A DNA stretch of 64,000 bases, from positions 552,503 through 616,502 of the forward strand of contig NZ_CP085307.1 in assembly GCF_020700235.1 (NCBI RefSeq), given 5' to 3'. The notes under the pieces were generated by a model, which worked only from the letters and a program-made list of their open reading frames with translations, made no database searches and had not been told where the DNA came from. Both the position numbers and the translations under genes were made by a program. Shown in pieces: positions 8,566 to 18,376 of this stretch (its first letter is position 1; each line of letters starts with the position of its first letter). The stretch comes from Haladaptatus pallidirubidus (GTDB lineage Archaea > Halobacteriota > Halobacteria > Halobacteriales > Haladaptataceae).

Positions 8566-10265
8566 TGATTATCGATGGTGTTTGTGACGTCACTGCTTGT
8601 TTCTACGGTTAGCGTGCGTGCTGCAACGTCTCGAGCGCGCGATTGGTCAATTTCGATAACATTCGCCTTTACGTCGGGAATCGTTACAGCACTCATACTC
8701 AGTTCGTCAATTCCCAACCCAACGAGGACATTCGTGAGATCGGGGTTACCGGCCATTTCCCCACACATACCGATCCAAATGTCATTATCGTGTGCGACTT
8801 GAATGCTCTGATGGATTGCCCGAAGAACTGGTGGATGCAGCGGATCATGTAGATCCGCTACTTGTTCGTTCTCCCGGGCGGCAGCCATTACGTATTGTGC
8901 GAGATCGTTCGTACCAAGGCTCAAGAAGTCAACCCGTTTGGCAAACTCGGTGACCATGAATACCGCACCAGGGGTTTCGACCATCACACCAAGCTCGGGG
9001 ATGGTATAATTGCTTCCCTCCATCTGTAGCGACTCAGCAACAGTGTCGATGCAATCGAGTGCAGCATCGAGTTCATCCACGGTGGTGACGAGGGGGAACA
9101 TAACGCTTAGCGTCCCACCTGAAGCGTCCGCTGCTGCTCGGAGGAGTGCTCGTAGCTGCGTTTTAAAGAGACCCTTGTCGGTACCAAGCGATCGGCGAAT
9201 TCCGCGCTCCCCAAGGAACGGGTTTTCCTCTGCCGGCAAATCGAGGTATGGGACCTGTTTGTCACCTCCGATATCGAGTGTTCGAACTACAACTCGGCCA
9301 TTCGGGAATGCTTCTAGCGCCTCGATATACGCCTCATACTGCTCCTGTTCGCTCGGTGGTGTCTCTCGGTCAAGAAACAAAAACTCCGTGCGATAGAGGC
9401 CAACTCCGTCGGCGCCTTGTTCGACGGCGGCCGCCAGCTCCGTTGGCCGACCAACGTTTGCAGCAACCTCGATTTCCGTGCCATCGGTCGTCTCGACACG
9501 GTTATGTGTTACCTCAGCATCTGCTCCGATATCAATTGTATCGAGCTTTTCGTCATTGGGATGAACAACAACTTCGTCCAGTTCACCATCTACCAGAACA
9601 GGTACACCGTCTTTGACAGTCTCTAGTTTTGAGCCAACACCGACGACTGCGGGGAGGGCAAGCGATCGAGCAAAAATCGCAGCATGCGACGTCCGTCCAC
9701 CGGTGATGGTAGCGAACCCAGCTATCCGACTCGGATCCAACTGAGCTGTTTCACTCGGCGTCAGCCGGTTCGCCAGAATGACTGACCCTGCCGGCAGTTC
9801 CGCTAAATCGACCCGTTCGCTCCCCGCAAGCAATCGAATCAGTCGATCCCGGACATCCCGAAGATCGTCCGCTCGCTCGGCCATCTGGCCTTCCATGCCT
9901 TCAAACTGGGTGATCGGAGCTTCGAATGCCTCTTGTACGGCATATTCGGCCGGGGCTCCTTCGAAAATGTCTGCACAAACACTGCTTTCGATTTGCGGAT
10001 CATCAAGGAATTGAATATGAGCATCGAAGACGGCAGCTTCCTCTTCACCGACCTGCTCGACCGTTCGGTCACGTTCCGCTTCAAGTTCGTTACGCGCCTG
10101 GCGACGTGCGGTTGTAAACCGGTCGCGTTCAGCTGATCGCTCGGTGGATGGTATCGTTTCGTTCTCGATACCATCAGTAAGAGCGGTATCTGGTCGATAC
10201 CAAACTACAGTCCCGGTTTCTTTTCGAGGTGTGACACCAGTCCCCGAGAGCACCCGTTCGCTCAT
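8562..10265 (-). CDS. ptsI: PTS enzyme I (phosphoenolpyruvate-protein phosphotransferase)
   Basis: A 567-aa cytoplasmic enzyme that moves phosphate from phosphoenolpyruvate to HPr. The N-terminal domain carries the phospho-His motif GGRTSHAAIFARSLALPAVVG with His194. The C-terminal PEP-binding barrel shows GVGLYRTEFLF, GERGIRRSLG, SLGTNDLAQYVMAA and GMCGEMAGNP with the catalytic Cys. Length is normal for the family. It overlaps ptsH and ptfB by 4 bases each, so the three are translationally coupled. Few archaea have a PTS; it is known in Haloferax and relatives for fructose. Confidence 0.96.
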   Translation of the reverse strand: MSERVLSGTGVTPRKETGTVVWYRPDTALTDGIENETIPSTERSAERDRFTTARRQARNELEAERDRTVEQVGEEEAAVFDAHIQFLDDPQIESSVCADIFEGAPAEYAVQEAFEAPITQFEGMEGQMAERADDLRDVRDRLIRLLAGSERVDLAELPAGSVILANRLTPSETAQLDPSRIAGFATITGGRTSHAAIFARSLALPAVVGVGSKLETVKDGVPVLVDGELDEVVVHPNDEKLDTIDIGADAEVTHNRVETTDGTEIEVAANVGRPTELAAAVEQGADGVGLYRTEFLFLDRETPPSEQEQYEAYIEALEAFPNGRVVVRTLDIGGDKQVPYLDLPAEENPFLGERGIRRSLGTDKGLFKTQLRALLRAAADASGGTLSVMFPLVTTVDELDAALDCIDTVAESLQMEGSNYTIPELGVMVETPGAVFMVTEFAKRVDFLSLGTNDLAQYVMAAARENEQVADLHDPLHPPVLRAIHQSIQVAHDNDIWIGMCGEMAGNPDLTNVLVGLGIDELSMSAVTIPDVKANVIEIDQSRARDVAARTLTVETSSDVTNTIDNQ

Positions 10266-10543
10266 GTGTCGGCCAGCTCGCCCTCCGGTGTGGTCAGCAC
10301 CTGCTCTAACGCATCGAGTGCATTGTCGGCATCCTCTCCCTCAGCTACGAGACGAACTTTCTCACCACACTTCGCCCCGAGACTTGTGATTGCGATCATA
10401 CTCTCGGCGGGAACGAGATCATCGGAATCGGCATGACCGATCTTAACCGTGGCGTCGAATTCGTTAACCGTCTGAACGAACCTCGAGGCGGGTCGTGCAT
10501 GTAATCCTGCTTCCGGAACGATTTCGATGATTCGCTCACTCAT
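10262..10543 (-). CDS. ptsH: Phosphocarrier protein HPr
   Basis: A 93-aa HPr that relays phosphate from EI to EIIA. His15 in EAGLHARPASRF is the phosphorylation site, and ITSLGAKCGEKVRLVAEGED matches the second half of the fold. The usual regulatory Ser46 region of Firmicutes is not preserved as such (AESMIAITSL). It overlaps ptfA upstream and ptsI downstream by 4 bases, in a tightly coupled operon. Confidence 0.95.
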   Translation of the reverse strand: MSERIIEIVPEAGLHARPASRFVQTVNEFDATVKIGHADSDDLVPAESMIAITSLGAKCGEKVRLVAEGEDADNALDALEQVLTTPEGELADT

Positions 10544-11016
10544 GCAACCGCCTCCCGTAGTGCAGCCTGAACATCATCAGGTGTTTCCGCAGCGTACAAG
10601 CTGTCGCGGACTTCCTCGTGCATGAGTGCACGTGAAAGCGAACTGAGGATCGTGAGATGGTCTTCCGCACCTGTTTCGGGAACGAGAATCATAAACAGTA
10701 ATTTGGCGGGTTCGTCGTCCATTGCTCCGAAGTCAACGCCGTCGGTAGAGCGGGTAAATGCAACCGACGGTTGGGTAACAGCGTCTGTCTTCGCGTGCGG
10801 GATTCCAATGCCCATCCCAACTCCAGTAGTTGTTTCTTTCTCGCGTTCGAACAATGCTTGGAGCGCCTTATCGCGATCCGTTACCCGGTCAGAGCTCGTA
10901 ATAAGCTCTAATAGGTGCTCGATGCAGGCGTCTTTCTCGTTTGGTGGTTCGTCGAGCGAGATGTGCGGTTCTGAGATTAGGTCGTCGATGTCGTCTCGTT
11001 TGATATTTGAATTCAT
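10540..11016 (-). CDS. ptfA: Fructose PTS component EIIA
   Basis: A 158-aa mannitol/fructose-class EIIA. The active His is about residue 74 in GVGMGIGIPHAKTDAV. Later motifs FMILVPETGAEDHLTILSSLSRAL and the C-terminal helix fit PTS_EIIA_2. It receives phosphate from HPr and gives it to EIIB. Here it is a separate protein, as in Haloferax, rather than fused to other PTS domains. It starts 30 bases after ptfC and overlaps ptsH by 4 bases. Confidence 0.94.
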   Translation of the reverse strand: MNSNIKRDDIDDLISEPHISLDEPPNEKDACIEHLLELITSSDRVTDRDKALQALFEREKETTTGVGMGIGIPHAKTDAVTQPSVAFTRSTDGVDFGAMDDEPAKLLFMILVPETGAEDHLTILSSLSRALMHEEVRDSLYAAETPDDVQAALREAVA

Positions 11017-11046
11017 GTTATCAATTATGGCGATCTGTTTTACCGG

Positions 11047-12204
11047 TTAGTCGTGTGTTTGTGATTTAGTTGCTGTATCGACCGAAGCGACCGTTTCTTC
11101 GAAGTCGCTCTTGAGGAGCGTGGCAATAGTAGCGGTGATAATCGTACCAATCGCGACACAGGCAAGGAACAAGCCAGGACGGTTTGATAGTAAAAAGACG
11201 AAGATGCCACCGTGCGGTGCAGGCATCGTGATACCAAGTGCCATCGAAGCGGCCCCGCCGACAGCACTTCCAGCAATGATACTGGGAATAACTCGAAGCG
11301 GATCAGTAGCACCGTACGGAATTGCCCCTTCAGTGATGAAGGCTAATCCGAGTGGAATGGCGCTCTTTGCGTTCTCGTACATTTCAACGGTGTATTTTTG
11401 AGGAGAGATGAAGTTCGATAATGCCATTCCCAACGGTGGAATCATCCCGGCGATCATCACGGCAGCCATCGGCTGGTAGATCTGTTCGGTGAGTAGTCCA
11501 ACTGCAAAGACGTAGGCGACTTTGTTGATTGGACCACCCATATCAACCGCCATCATCGCCCCTAAGATGGCACCGACGAGCAGCGCCTCGCTTCCTTGCA
11601 TTCCTCGGAGAAATGATGTGAGGCTTGCGTTTGCGATCGCAACGGGAACCCCGAGCACAAAAATGACGATAGGCGACAAAATCGCCATTGTTGCCACCGG
11701 GATAATAAGAACAGGCATCATTGGCTGGATCATATCCGGAACGTTTCGGCGTTTGATCCACCGAGCGACATACCCAGCAGCAAGACCGGCAACGAGTGCA
11801 CCAAGATAGCCGGCGCCAGCCGAACCGCCCTGAAGACCGATAACATCACCGGCAGCCTTCAGGATGGTCCCCTGCTGGATGATATACGATAGTAAAAATC
11901 CGGGCGCTAACCCTGGGCGGTCAGCGATCGCGTACGCGATATACGCCCCTAATATAGGCACCATAAACGTTAGTCCCGCAGTGCCGATCTGTGCGAGGAA
12001 CCAATCAGGCCGACCGGTAGCATCAAAGATTGTTTTGGTTGCTTCTGTCCCGCCAAGGAAGGTAGAGAGCGCATATCCTAGGGCAAGGAAGATCCCGCCG
12101 ATTGTTACGAAGGGAATCATAAACGATACCCCGGTCATGAGATGTTCCTTCACTGAGATGAGATGTGACCGTAGTTTCCCCTCAATCACGTCGCTTTTTG
12201 TCAT
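11047..12204 (-). CDS. ptfC: Fructose PTS permease EIIC
   Basis: A 385-aa membrane permease of the fructose EIIC family with eight to ten hydrophobic segments. Recognisable parts are the N-terminal LISVKEHLMTGVSFMIPFVT, the loop YLGALVAGLAAGYVARWIKR, then DMGGPINKVAY and the substrate-region motif ITEGAIPYGATDPLRVIP. The short C-terminal tail is cytoplasmic and polar. It imports fructose while EIIB phosphorylates it to fructose 1-phosphate. A 151-bp gap separates it from pfkB. It contains AATAGTATTATGAA about 30 bases before the ATG, so ptfC may have its own promoter besides that of pfkB. Confidence 0.95.
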   Translation of the reverse strand: MTKSDVIEGKLRSHLISVKEHLMTGVSFMIPFVTIGGIFLALGYALSTFLGGTEATKTIFDATGRPDWFLAQIGTAGLTFMVPILGAYIAYAIADRPGLAPGFLLSYIIQQGTILKAAGDVIGLQGGSAGAGYLGALVAGLAAGYVARWIKRRNVPDMIQPMMPVLIIPVATMAILSPIVIFVLGVPVAIANASLTSFLRGMQGSEALLVGAILGAMMAVDMGGPINKVAYVFAVGLLTEQIYQPMAAVMIAGMIPPLGMALSNFISPQKYTVEMYENAKSAIPLGLAFITEGAIPYGATDPLRVIPSIIAGSAVGGAASMALGITMPAPHGGIFVFLLSNRPGLFLACVAIGTIITATIATLLKSDFEETVASVDTATKSQTHD

Positions 12205-12355
12205 AGTCGTGTTCCATCACCATCGTTCATAATACTATTCAATAATGGCTTCGAAATTGATTATTTCTTCTCATAGTGTTCGTATTATTCATAAGTTTGA
12301 TCACGCTCATCGGAAAGACCGGGACGATCAGCGTCACTAGTTCTCATCGTTTTCT

Positions 12356-13264
12356 CTAATATGCTGTTATCGGCATTTCTTCGGCGGTTGTTGTGAGGTC
12401 GTCTAGTGGTGGAACGCTTGTTCCAGAAACACTAATCACACGTGATGCAACAGCAACACCAGTACGGAGTGCGGCCTCGCTCGATCCACCCTGCTGTCGT
12501 TCGGTGAGTACGCCCGAAAGAAGCGCGTCTCCTGCACCGACTGTGTCGATGACATCGACATCGAGTGCTGGTATGTGGAGGACGGCATCAGGGGTCGCCA
12601 TAATTGCTCCATTTTTGCCGAGTGATGCAACGACATGCTTGAATCCGTGCTTTCTGAGTTTTCGGGCTGCCGAGATTGCATCATCGAGGGAATCGACAGT
12701 TCCTCCAGTTGCAGCCCCTAATTCGACGCGGTTGGGCTTACAAAGAGCATATTCCGCCTGGAGATCTCGAAGGACGTCACCTGCAACATCAACGACTGTC
12801 TCCCACGTTCCCGCCTCTGCGATTTGATCGATTGTTCTTGGATTGATACCCGAGGGAAGGCTACCTGCGATGACAACTATCTCCGGATCATGGCGTTTTA
12901 TAGTTTCAATGAGACGGTTTGTACTGCTATCGGCGATGGTCGGACCGTTCTGGTTGATTTTGTATTCAGACTGAGGAGCTAGAATCGTGGTGTTCAACCG
13001 AGTATGTCCCGATATTTCGATGAAGTCGTTCGTGATCTCACGCATTGTTAATTCCTCTCGTAAAAATTGTCCCAAAAAGCCACCAACAAAGCCAGTGGCG
13101 ACTGTTTCGACATCAAGTTCGACGAGGAACTCCGAAACGTTGATTCCTTTTCCGCCAGGGTCAAGTCGCGTAGTATCTGTTCTCGCAACCGTGTCCGAGA
13201 CGAGGTCACTTTCGAGTTGAAGAGTATGGTCAACAGCGGGGTTGGGGGTAACCGTCAGTATCAT
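12356..13264 (-). CDS. pfkB: 1-phosphofructokinase
   Basis: A 302-aa PfkB/ribokinase-family sugar kinase. Signature 1 is GGKGINVSEFLVELDVETVATGFVGG (residues about 38-62). Signature 2 is DTVGAGDALLSGVL with catalytic Asp246. ILTVTPNPAVDHT at the N-terminus is typical of the 1-phosphofructokinase and tagatose-kinase branch. It turns the fructose 1-phosphate made by the PTS into fructose 1,6-bisphosphate. It is the first gene of the minus-strand PTS cluster. AAAATATACATAAAT lies about 20-30 bases before the ATG, consistent with a leaderless transcript that GlpR could control. Confidence 0.94.
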   Translation of the reverse strand: MILTVTPNPAVDHTLQLESDLVSDTVARTDTTRLDPGGKGINVSEFLVELDVETVATGFVGGFLGQFLREELTMREITNDFIEISGHTRLNTTILAPQSEYKINQNGPTIADSSTNRLIETIKRHDPEIVVIAGSLPSGINPRTIDQIAEAGTWETVVDVAGDVLRDLQAEYALCKPNRVELGAATGGTVDSLDDAISAARKLRKHGFKHVVASLGKNGAIMATPDAVLHIPALDVDVIDTVGAGDALLSGVLTERQQGGSSEAALRTGVAVASRVISVSGTSVPPLDDLTTTAEEMPITAY

Positions 13265-13757
13265 CGTGTTAAAATTTTATTTATGTATATTTTCTTGTAG
13301 TTTGAATACCTGCATTCAATGCTAATTCTTGCCGTGGTCTCGATTGCAACCTTTGTAGAGGCCGTTTCCTCCGAGTAGGTATTTTACAGCTACGTATATA
13401 TTGTGACAAGTTGTATTCGTACCAGTGATGATGTTGTAGGATCATTTTGTGCTATCACTCGTGGCTTACCAGTGTTCGTCGATACTACCTGATCGATTCT
13501 TTGCAAAATAGTGCCTAAACAATACCGAATATATTTATTTTTGAAGATATTGTATGAAATTAATCCTGCAATGAAATAATTCTCGAATAACTTACAATAT
13601 TAGATAGTCTGTTACCGACCTAATTAATTCCCATGCTTTAAATGACTCTCCGAGACAGTAAGAAGCCACCGCGGAGATCACAACCAGAAAGAGTTTAGTC
13701 TAATGAAGGTACAAAACGATGTACACATTCATCACCGTCTAGCGCCTACTCAACCTC
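13265..13757. promoter_or_regulatory. AT-rich divergent intergenic region pfkB / bat-type regulator
   Basis: The 493 bases hold no supported gene. The pfkB end carries the TATA-like tract aaaatatacataaataaaat. The middle is very AT-rich (13520-13630). No obvious inverted repeat for GlpR could be assigned by eye. Confidence 0.4.
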
Positions 13758-14510
13758 ATGCGTGAATTCGTCTTCGCTCTCGAGTACGAGTCGGGGAGCA
13801 ATCCGGTCGCGGATATCCTCGCCGAGTTTCCGGAGACTCAACTCCGATCCCTCTCGTGCCACGTTACTACCGACACGCTGTGGCGAGTCGATCACATTAG
13901 CGGCGCTAAAGAAGCCCTCAACGCCGTTGCCAATACGGTTTCCACGGCAGACTATTTTGCTGACTGTCTCATCCGGCGTGACTGCCAGGGCAAGTGGGAA
14001 ACCCGTGTCCTCGATCGAACAGTTGATACACTCATTCTCTACTCGTACTGGAATCGCACCGTCGCGTGTACATCGATTCCACATCTCGCACTCGAACACT
14101 TCGGTGACGGCCTCATCTTCGAGACGACATGGCGCGGTCGCCGATATCAATGGCGCTTGATTCTTCCTGGTGATGCAAAACTTACTCCTTTCTACGACAC
14201 ACTCGAAGCCGAAATCGCCGAGACCGCTGGTGTCGATATTATCCGCGTAAAGGATACAACGACGTCAGATTTCGACATAGGAGACAACGAGAGGGAACAA
14301 TACCTCTCGTCAGAACAAGAAAGTGCGTTACGAGCCGCCGTCGAGCATGGTTACTATGAAACTCCACGAGCGATCGAAACGTACGAACTGGCTGAACTGC
14401 TCGGGATTCCTGGTTCCACTCTCTCGTATCGTCTCCGGCGAGCAGAAGCGCACCTTGCAGGGTCGTACGTGAAGAATATGCCGTTTGCCCAACTTCCCGA
14501 ATCGGATTAA
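13758..14510 (+). CDS. Bat-type helix-turn-helix regulator
   Basis: A 250-aa haloarchaeal regulator. The C-terminal HTH_10 (bat) domain reads LSSEQESALRAAVEHGYYET, then AELLGIPGSTLSYRLRRAEA, preceded by a roughly 180-residue sensor region with no motif I can name. The order 'regulator, then heavy-metal ATPase' on the same strand (77-base gap) suggests it senses a metal and controls the pump downstream. The sensor half has scattered Cys and His residues (HVTTDTLWRVDH, FADCLIRRDCQGKW). Metal sensing is inference. Confidence 0.8.
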   Translation: MREFVFALEYESGSNPVADILAEFPETQLRSLSCHVTTDTLWRVDHISGAKEALNAVANTVSTADYFADCLIRRDCQGKWETRVLDRTVDTLILYSYWNRTVACTSIPHLALEHFGDGLIFETTWRGRRYQWRLILPGDAKLTPFYDTLEAEIAETAGVDIIRVKDTTTSDFDIGDNEREQYLSSEQESALRAAVEHGYYETPRAIETYELAELLGIPGSTLSYRLRRAEAHLAGSYVKNMPFAQLPESD

Positions 14511-14586
14511 TAACGGTAGCTTTCGCTCTTCCATTTGGTGTGTACCAAACAAACCTGTAAGCCAGAACCAGAACTACTAGGGAGCG

Positions 14587-17337
14587 ATGAGTAGAAAGTC
14601 GGATCGACGGACCCCATCTGAGACTAACGAGGTGGAGACTGCTGTAGTAGCAGTTCCTGAGATGGATTGTCTGTCTTGTGCAACAAAAATCACCAAAAGT
14701 GTCGAGTCACTCGCAGGTACCGAGGCGATCGATCCACAGGTGATGACGGGAACGGTGACGGTAACGTATCACCCCGAGCAGACCGACCAGACCGCCATTA
14801 TCGACCGAATCGAGGCAGCAGGATATTCCGTCCAATCGATCCCGAAACCTGAATCGGCGACGTTTAGCGTCCCAGAGATGGATTGCCCCTCCTGTGCAAG
14901 TAAGATTACCACCAGCGTCGAGCAGCTTCCCGGCATCGAGGCAATCGCCCCAGAAGTGACGACGGGAACAATCCATGTAGAGTACGAGTCTTCACAGACT
15001 GATACCGAGAAAATCAGTGAGCGAATCGAAGCAGCGGGCTACGCAATTGAGACAGAGCATCCAGAACGGACAGACACGTTCGATGTGCCGGACATGGATT
15101 GTCCCTCTTGTGCCGGCAAAATCGAGAATGCACTCGACACGTGTGAGGGGATTTTCTCGTGTGACACCCAACCAACGACTGGGACGGTTATCGTAACGTA
15201 CGATCCAGACACCGCCACTCAGAGCGACTTTATCACTGCGATCGAGGGGGCAGGTTATGCAGTCGAAGGCAGCCGAACCGAGGGATCAAAGAGTCAAGAG
15301 ACACGCCCACGCGAAAACCCCAGCGCTGTCTGGCGCAGCACACGTGCACTCAAAGTCTACGCAGGTGCGACGTTTCTCGCACTCGGACTCGCCGTCGAAT
15401 ATCTCGTTCCCTCGCTGAATATCGTGCTTGCGAATGGATTCGGCCAAACGATCACACTCACGGAGGTGTTCTACATCGTTGGCATCATTGCAGGCGGCGA
15501 GAGTATCATTCGAAACGGGTATTACTCCGCCCGGAACCTGAGTCTTGATATTGACTTGCTGATGAGCCTTGGCATTCTTGGGGCGGTCACTGCGAGTCTC
15601 ATCTTCGGTGAAGCCCTCTACTTCGAGGGCGGCACACTCGCGGTGCTGTTCAGCTTCGCCCAACTGATGGAGCGGTACTCGATGGGGCGAGCGCGAAGCT
15701 CACTGGACGAGCTCATGGAGTTGGCCCCCGAGACGGCAACTGTTCGTCGCAATGGCGACGAACAAACACTCCATATCGATGCTGTCCGAGTCGGCGACGT
15801 GGTTATCGTCCGTCCTGGGGACAAGATTCCGATGGATGGAGAGGTCATCGACGGTGAGAGTGCGGTCAATCAGGCTCCGATCACAGGCGAAAGCGTGCCC
15901 GTCGATAAGACCGAAGGACAAGAAGTCTACGCCGGGACGATCAACGAGGAGGGTTATCTCGAAGTTCGTGTCACCTCGACAGCCGCCGAGAATACGATCG
16001 CACGGATCATCGAGATGGTCGAGGACGCCCAGCGCGAAAAAACGGACCACGAGCAGTTCGTCGACCGCTTTGCCAGCTACTACACACCGGTCGTCGTGTG
16101 TTTCGCAGTGGCACTCGTATTCGTTCAACCGCTCGTGTTCGATGCCACGTGGCGAACTGGCTTTGTTCACGGCCTCACGCTACTCGTCCTCGCATGTCCG
16201 TGTGCAATGGTCATCAGTACGCCTGTAAGCGTCGTCTCAGGGATCACGAGTGCGGCGAAAAACGGCGTCCTCATCAAGAGTGGGCCAGACTTGGAAGCGA
16301 TGGGGGGCGTCGACGTGATCGCGTTCGACAAAACGGGGACGCTCACGAAAGGCGAATTGACTGTGACGGACATCATCCCGCTCGAAGGACCATCCCGCAA
16401 AGAGGTGTTACGTACCGCACAGAGTCTCGAAGCACGGAGTAAACACCCAATTGCATCTGCGATTAGCGATGCAGCTGCCACTGCGGGTATCTCCAAACGC
16501 TCAATCACGAACTTCGAGAGTCTCACCGGCAAAGGTGTGACCGGAACCATTGACGATGAACAGTACTACGTTGGCAAGCCCGAGTTGTTCGAAGATCTCG
16601 GGTTCAATCTCGATCACGTTCATATCGCAACGGACGGTGGGGTTGCGATGACGACAATGGAGTGTGACCACGGGCAGTATCTCGATTTGATGGCTGAGAC
16701 GGTTCCAAAACTCCAAAACGACGGAAAAACGGTCGTCTTCATCGGAACGGAAGACCGATTGCTCGGTCTCCTTGCTGTTGCTGATGAGGTTCGACCGGGT
16801 GCACGCCAAACAGTCGAACAACTACACGAACAAGGCATCGAACATGTCGTCATGCTGACCGGCGATAACGAAAGAACAGCCCGAGCAATTGCCGAGCAGG
16901 TCGGTGTTGATGAGTACCGAGCCGAACTCCTGCCAGACGAGAAGGTGCAGGTTGTCGAAGAGCTCATCGAACAGTCAGCTGGCGTTGCGATGGTCGGAGA
17001 TGGGGTCAATGATGCACCGGCACTCGCAACGGCGACAGTCGGGATTGCAATGGGTGCAGCGGGGACTGACACCGCTCTTGAGACAGCGGACGTTGCTTTG
17101 TTGAGTGACGATCTCACTACGTTGCCGTATCTCACGGGGTTATCCCGAACGGCAACGTCAGTGATTCGCCAGAACATCTGGGCAAGCCTCGGTATCAAAA
17201 CGTTGCTGGCGATTGGAGTACCGTTTGGACTCGTGAACGTTATCATGGCTGTGGTTGTTGGCGACATGGGGATGAGCATCGGTGTGACGGCGAATGCAAT
17301 GCGACTCTCACGGCTCAAACCCAGCCGGTTCTTCTGA
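14587..17337 (+). CDS. Zinc/cadmium-type heavy-metal P1B ATPase with three N-terminal HMA domains
   Basis: A 916-aa efflux ATPase. Three repeated metal-binding domains each carry MDC-x2-C: Cys28/31, Cys100/103 and Cys172/175. Then follow the actuator loop (ITGESVPVDK), the membrane motif CPC (ACPCAMVIS, about residue 537), the phosphorylation site DKTGTLTKG (about Asp581), SKHPIASAI, and GDGVNDAPALA. The last two helices contain GIKTLLAIG and GDMGMSIG; a Lys in TM7 and a D-x-G in TM8 mark the P1B-2 class that exports Zn, Cd or Pb, rather than copper. MDC in place of the copper-type GMTC also points to zinc. It uses a Bat-type regulator as neighbour. Complete and well conserved. Confidence 0.95.
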   Translation: MSRKSDRRTPSETNEVETAVVAVPEMDCLSCATKITKSVESLAGTEAIDPQVMTGTVTVTYHPEQTDQTAIIDRIEAAGYSVQSIPKPESATFSVPEMDCPSCASKITTSVEQLPGIEAIAPEVTTGTIHVEYESSQTDTEKISERIEAAGYAIETEHPERTDTFDVPDMDCPSCAGKIENALDTCEGIFSCDTQPTTGTVIVTYDPDTATQSDFITAIEGAGYAVEGSRTEGSKSQETRPRENPSAVWRSTRALKVYAGATFLALGLAVEYLVPSLNIVLANGFGQTITLTEVFYIVGIIAGGESIIRNGYYSARNLSLDIDLLMSLGILGAVTASLIFGEALYFEGGTLAVLFSFAQLMERYSMGRARSSLDELMELAPETATVRRNGDEQTLHIDAVRVGDVVIVRPGDKIPMDGEVIDGESAVNQAPITGESVPVDKTEGQEVYAGTINEEGYLEVRVTSTAAENTIARIIEMVEDAQREKTDHEQFVDRFASYYTPVVVCFAVALVFVQPLVFDATWRTGFVHGLTLLVLACPCAMVISTPVSVVSGITSAAKNGVLIKSGPDLEAMGGVDVIAFDKTGTLTKGELTVTDIIPLEGPSRKEVLRTAQSLEARSKHPIASAISDAAATAGISKRSITNFESLTGKGVTGTIDDEQYYVGKPELFEDLGFNLDHVHIATDGGVAMTTMECDHGQYLDLMAETVPKLQNDGKTVVFIGTEDRLLGLLAVADEVRPGARQTVEQLHEQGIEHVVMLTGDNERTARAIAEQVGVDEYRAELLPDEKVQVVEELIEQSAGVAMVGDGVNDAPALATATVGIAMGAAGTDTALETADVALLSDDLTTLPYLTGLSRTATSVIRQNIWASLGIKTLLAIGVPFGLVNVIMAVVVGDMGMSIGVTANAMRLSRLKPSRFF

Positions 17338-17722
17338 GGGTATCAGGTCGGGCCGTAAATCCCACCAGAACGACGCCAAACTCGATTTAGTGTATATCCT
17401 CATTCCTCCTCAATATCTGGTTCACGCCACCCAAGCGGTGATAACACACTCGCTGCCACACGAACCGATAACTCCCGATAAAATCTAGTATCATACTCAG
17501 TTAGCTCCTCGCTTCCCAGCGCCACTCGCGAGAGCGAGCGCTTTGCATCAGCAACCCTATATACAATTACGCTCTGCCCAGGCGCACGCGTTAGCCCGCA
17601 GATCAGTCACCCGCTCTAACGTCGCCACGCTCCGTATTGACTACGTGTAAAGATCGAATCGTCTCGAAACTGGCTGAAGTCGTCACTTCAGAGTGGCGTG
17701 ACCCAAGAATGTGTTCGCGCCG
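17338..17722. other. Intergenic region with no supported gene
   Basis: The 385 bases separate the convergent metal ATPase and the bat-type regulator of the betaine island. The short frames here have no recognisable motif. I see no clear terminator hairpin. Confidence 0.4.
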
Positions 17723-18376
17723 CTACTCATCCGAGACGAGTGTCGTCTCGATGAGTCGTGAGGTTCCACGTCTAATCCGTCCTCCGACCGCCGTCGACGA
17801 GATGCCTAACTGTTCGGCGAGCGCTTCGTGTGAGGTCTGTCGAGGTTCCTCGAAATAGCCCTCCTCGAACGCCGTTAGGAGGGCCTTTCGTTGCGCATCT
17901 GTCAGTGATTTCCCGTCTGCGGTGAGGCTTTCTTGTTGATACAGTCGGTCCAACTCAAACAAGATATCCTCCGCTCGGCAGTAGTCCCATAACTCCGACA
18001 GCGATTTTCGGTCGGGGAGTTGAACACGGAGAAGCCACCCCTGTCTCGCCGACCTCGCTTCGAGCATCAAGCCGCCGACCTTGGTCGTTTTCGGTGTAAT
18101 CAGTTTCGTTCCGGGCGTATAACAGAGTCGGTAGATGCGGGTCTCTCCGTGGTCAGCAACCATCTCCGCCTGGTCGACTGTCGTATCGTCTGCCAGCGCT
18201 GCCTCGAACGGTTCGAAGTTCCCGTCGTCGGTCTCAACGAGGAAGAAAAACATCCCCGTTTCGGGGTCCGTTCCCGTCGTTGGAACCACCTTGAGAGAGA
18301 TATTCGACACCGCCTCTATCGTGGGTGCGAGCGCGAGGTTCGGATGGCAAACCGTGACGTGTGAAATAAACGTCAT
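17723..18376 (-). CDS. Bat-type HTH regulator of the betaine island
   Basis: A 217-aa haloarchaeal regulator. The C-terminal HTH_10 reads LTDAQRKALLTAFEEGYFEE, then QLGISSTAVGGRIRRGTSRL. The N-terminal sensor half starts MTFISHVTVCHPNLALAPTI. I chose the ATG at 18376 because CTTATCGTACA lies about 25 bases upstream and because the longer frame adds 17 non-family residues. It lies next to the small gene and Rieske oxygenase on the same strand, and next to genes for methylamine oxidation. Control of betaine breakdown is therefore a reasonable inference. Confidence 0.8.
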   Translation of the reverse strand: MTFISHVTVCHPNLALAPTIEAVSNISLKVVPTTGTDPETGMFFFLVETDDGNFEPFEAALADDTTVDQAEMVADHGETRIYRLCYTPGTKLITPKTTKVGGLMLEARSARQGWLLRVQLPDRKSLSELWDYCRAEDILFELDRLYQQESLTADGKSLTDAQRKALLTAFEEGYFEEPRQTSHEALAEQLGISSTAVGGRIRRGTSRLIETTLVSDE

